Shown here piece after piece: positions 6,633 through 8,301 of a stretch of DNA of 8,301 nt. The notes under the pieces are model-generated. The model made no database searches. It worked only from the letters and a program-made list of their open reading frames with translations, and was not told where the DNA came from. Origin of the DNA: Planctomicrobium piriforme (GTDB lineage: Bacteria > Planctomycetota > Planctomycetia > Pirellulales > PNKZ01); the NCBI GenBank assembly GCA_945877965.1, contig CAMCTH010000179.1:1-8301 (forward strand), read 5' to 3'. Position 1 is the stretch's first letter, and the number at the start of each line of letters is the position of its first letter. The position numbers were made by a program, and so were the translations under genes.

Positions 6633-7136
6633 ATGGATCCGATTCGATCGCAGGTTCCGCCCGTACGGTTCTTCGCTGGGCTCACGGAGTACGTCTTCGA
6701 GACGCGGCTCGGCGTCGTCGATCCGCAACTCGTCGACTACGTGGCCGAGTTGCTCGGCCGCTTCATTCACAACGACGTCATCTATCGCTTGCGCAATCCA
6801 GTCGGCAAGCGATTGGAGGAAGTCGCCGAGATGATGCTCGAGGCCGAGGCCCGCATCGGCGACGCGCGGCGCGAAGCGCATCGGCACATCGGCGACTTCA
6901 CGTTGTTCTGGAGCGGACTCTATCCCGAGATCGCCGAGGTCCGTCGCAATCGGAGCCGCTTGGATCGGTTCCTCGATTACAACGAACAGGGGAAGCTGGC
7001 GTATTCCCTCGCGGCCGAGATCCCGCCGAGCGACGAGAAGGCGATCGACGGCTCGGTGCTGCATCGACTCAGCGATGAGTTCGAGATCTGCGTCGAAGGC
7101 TTGAAGGCCGTGAAGCGCGAGATGGGGGGCGAGTAA
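6633..7136 (+). CDS. Conserved-looking hypothetical protein, 167 residues
   Basis: This is a 167-residue protein starting MDPIRSQVPPVRFFAGLTEY and ending KREMGGE, preceded by GGAGG at a 10-base spacing. There is no signal peptide and no membrane segment, so it is probably cytoplasmic. It is charged and looks almost entirely helical. A long amphipathic stretch rich in E, R and A (about residues 60-90, VGKRLEEVAEMM through GDARREAHRH) leads into the aromatic motif HIGDFTLFWSGLYPE (about 87-101). A helical C-terminal part follows. I recall similar HIGDFTLFW-type proteins only as unannotated planctomycete proteins and can assign no function. Third-position GC preference supports coding. Its TAA stop forms the first three bases of the heptad repeat array downstream, and it converges on the small monooxygenase gene. 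No catalytic or metal-binding signature is evident. Confidence 0.8.
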   Translation: MDPIRSQVPPVRFFAGLTEYVFETRLGVVDPQLVDYVAELLGRFIHNDVIYRLRNPVGKRLEEVAEMMLEAEARIGDARREAHRHIGDFTLFWSGLYPEIAEVRRNRSRLDRFLDYNEQGKLAYSLAAEIPPSDEKAIDGSVLHRLSDEFEICVEGLKAVKREMGGE

Positions 7137-7203
7137 AGTCGGAAGTTAGAAATCAGAAGTCAGAACGATTGATTCTGATTTCTGACTTTTGATTTCTGAT
7201 TTA
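7134..7203. repeat. Heptad array A: ten 7-base units switching to the reverse complement
   Basis: The 70 bases divide exactly into ten heptamers. The first five approximate AGAARTC (TAAAGTC, GGAAGTT, AGAAATC, AGAAGTC, AGAACGA). The last five approximate TGAYTTC (TTGATTC, TGATTTC, TGACTTT, TGATTTC, TGATTTA), which is the same heptamer on the other strand. Consequently 7148-7165 and 7180-7197 pair over 18 positions with one mismatch, which is a G-U pair in + strand RNA. The stem can extend to 7143-7202 with wobble pairs. The array includes the TAA of the + strand gene (7134-7136) and the stop of the - strand gene (7201-7203). It may act as a bidirectional terminator, although no classical T-run follows. 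Confidence 0.85.
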
Positions 7204-7488
7204 CTCCACCAACGCACACGGATGCGGCGTGCGATTCACCAGCGGAATCACGTGCGGTTGGTAAACCGTCGTGTACGCTTTCGCCTTGCGATGTTCATCG
7301 AGCGCCGGTTGCGATTCCCACCATTCGTTCAGGATGAACATCGTGGGATCATTCGCCGAGTGATAGACCTCGAAGCGCACGCAGCCCGGCTCCTCGCGCG
7401 AGAGTCGGCCTTGCTCGCTGAGTAATCCCTTGACCTTCTCGACGTCGTTCGGGTCTTTGACTTGCAGCAGGATGTTGAGATGGATCAT
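7201..7488 (-). CDS. Antibiotic biosynthesis monooxygenase (ABM/YgiN-like) family protein
   Basis: This is a 95-residue protein, the usual size for a single-domain ABM (PF03992-type, dimeric ferredoxin-like fold) protein. The pattern fits throughout. An N-terminal strand MIHLNILLQVKDP is followed by a helix (VEKVKGLLSEQGRLS). The hallmark EEPGCVRFEVYHSANDPTMF then leads to the strand FILNEWWES, the helix ALDEHRKAKAY and a C-terminal TPHPCALVE. Members of this family include quinol monooxygenases and heme-degrading enzymes, but many small members have no known substrate, and I cannot choose. There is no signal peptide, so it is cytoplasmic. The start is ATG (7486-7488, complement); only a weak AGG precedes it, 9 bases upstream and inside heptad array B. 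The stop codon lies within heptad array A. It reads in the same direction as argG, 96 bases downstream of it, so read-through is possible but a shared job is not indicated. Confidence 0.88.
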   Translation of the reverse strand: MIHLNILLQVKDPNDVEKVKGLLSEQGRLSREEPGCVRFEVYHSANDPTMFILNEWWESQPALDEHRKAKAYTTVYQPHVIPLVNRTPHPCALVE

Positions 7489-7493
7489 GGCGT

Positions 7494-7584
7494 GAGACCT
7501 GAGACTGGAGACGAGAGACTACAGACCGGAAAACTCAGACCGTAAGACTTACTTCAGTCTCCAGTCTCTTGTCTCCGGTCTCTC
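7494..7584. repeat. Heptad array B: thirteen 7-base units switching to the reverse complement
   Basis: The 91 bases divide exactly into thirteen heptamers. GAGAC begins at 7494, 7501, 7508 and 7515. It is followed by variants CAGACCG (7522), GAAAACT (7529), CAGACCG (7536) and TAAGACT (7543), a junction unit at 7550, and then GTCTC at 7557, 7564, 7571 and 7578. GTCTC is the reverse complement of GAGAC, and the 7-base register holds across the switch. As a result 7501-7512 pairs perfectly with 7557-7568. In another register 7501-7519 pairs with 7564-7582 over 19 positions with two G-U pairs in + strand RNA. The array ends at 7584, immediately beside the argG stop codon (7585-7587), and starts 5 bases from the ABM start codon. 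It therefore forms almost the whole argG-ABM spacer. Confidence 0.88.
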
Positions 7585-8301
7585 TTAATATTTTCGCGGC
7601 GTCACGCGGCCTTGCACGCGGCCCGGCAAACCTTGGATGCGGAGGAAACCTTCGGCGTCGGTTTGGTTGTACGAGCCGCCCCCTTCCATCGTCGCGATCC
7701 CTTCGTCGTACAAATTGTTCGGGCTCGTGCGACCGGCGAGGATGATGTTTCCCTTGTACAGTTGCAGAGTCACTTCGCCCGTCACGTGCCGCTGCGCGTT
7801 TTCGATGAACGCCAGCAAGGCGTCGAACTTCGCGTGATACCAGAAGCCGTAGTACACCATCTCGGCGACTTCCGGAGCTAGGCGATCGCGCAAGTGCATC
7901 AGGTCGCGGTCCATCGTCAGTTGTTCGATGTAGCGATGAGCGTCGTACAGGATCGTCATGCCGGGCGATTCATAAACGCCGCGGCTCTTCATGCCGACGA
8001 AGCGGTTCTCGACCATGTCGATGCGGCCCACGCCGTTGCGGCCGCCGATCTGGTTCAACTCTTGGACGATGCCGAGGGCCGAGAGCTTCTTGCCGTTGAC
8101 GCTCGTCGGCACGCCCTTTTCGAACGTGAGCTTCACGGTTTCGATTTTGTCCGGCGCTTGTTGCGGCGAGACGGTCATGCCGAAGTCGACGATTTCGACG
8201 CCGTTCACTTCAAGGTCTTCGAGCTTGCCGGCCTCGTAGCTGATGTGCAGGCAGTTTTCGTCGCTGCTATAGGGCTTCGTCGACGACGCCTTCACCGGGA
8301 T
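7585..8301 (-). CDS. argG: Argininosuccinate synthase, C-terminal part (runs off the window)
   Basis: The - strand frame is open from the window edge (8301) to TAA at 7585-7587, giving 238 residues of a protein usually near 400 long. ArgG joins citrulline and aspartate using ATP to make argininosuccinate in cytoplasmic arginine synthesis. Visible family signatures start with KPYSSDENCLHISYEAGKLED near the beginning. Next is GRNGVGRIDMVENRFVGMKS followed by RGVYESPG; by comparison with the human enzyme, the Glu of VEN and the Tyr of VYE contact citrulline. Then come the helix LAPEVAEMVYYGFWY and the C-terminal VTLQLYKGNIILAGR. The methionine 7 bases from the edge is an internal GTG (Val), not the start. 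The nucleotide-binding N-terminal domain lies beyond the window. The sequence shows no frameshift or damage. Heptad array B begins immediately after its stop. Confidence 0.96.
   Translation of the reverse strand: MPVKASSTKPYSSDENCLHISYEAGKLEDLEVNGVEIVDFGMTVSPQQAPDKIETVKLTFEKGVPTSVNGKKLSALGIVQELNQIGGRNGVGRIDMVENRFVGMKSRGVYESPGMTILYDAHRYIEQLTMDRDLMHLRDRLAPEVAEMVYYGFWYHAKFDALLAFIENAQRHVTGEVTLQLYKGNIILAGRTSPNNLYDEGIATMEGGGSYNQTDAEGFLRIQGLPGRVQGRVTPRKY

Noticed and set aside
7134..7584. CRISPR array or insertion-sequence ends as explanations for the repeats around the ABM gene
   Set aside because: The units are 7 bases with no spacers, and no cas gene or transposase is present. The two arrays differ in sequence and each is internally palindromic, unlike a pair of terminal inverted repeats.

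Overview
The window looks like chromosomal DNA of a planctomycete, probably of the Pirellula/Rhodopirellula type. The base composition is GC-rich. The dominant gene is a huge exported protein of the 'PVC-type dehydrogenase + HEAT + CxxCH cytochrome' class, which is largely confined to Planctomycetes, Verrucomicrobia and relatives. It is followed by a sialidase-fold protein of a kind common in the same phyla. This assignment rests on family knowledge, not on a database search.

Layout. Bases 1-138 are the 3' end of an unidentified + strand gene. A 171-base leader with GC-rich inverted repeats precedes a 1490-residue secreted ThuA / discoidin / beta-propeller / HEAT / cytochrome c fusion (310-4782). 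A secreted four-Asp-box sialidase-like protein (4819-6009) follows after 36 bases. These two probably form one transcription unit acting on glycans or sugar derivatives outside the cytoplasm. Facing them is a small predicted lipoprotein (6040-6261, - strand). A gene-free stretch (6262-6632) holds a hairpin and a plausible promoter for an unrecognised 167-residue cytoplasmic protein (6633-7136, +). The right end holds two - strand genes: a small antibiotic-biosynthesis-monooxygenase-fold protein (7201-7488) and the C-terminal part of argininosuccinate synthase argG (7585-8301, running off the window).

The most unusual non-coding structure is on the right. The small monooxygenase gene is bracketed by two arrays built strictly on a 7-base period. 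Array A (7134-7203) is exactly ten heptads, running from the stop codon of the + strand gene into the stop codon of the - strand gene. Array B (7494-7584) is exactly thirteen heptads and ends on the base next to the argG stop codon. Each array switches from a purine-rich heptamer to its reverse complement in the middle while keeping the 7-base register, so each can fold into a long hairpin. The two arrays use different heptamers but share this design. No CRISPR, tRNA, rRNA, insertion sequence or phage gene was recognised.
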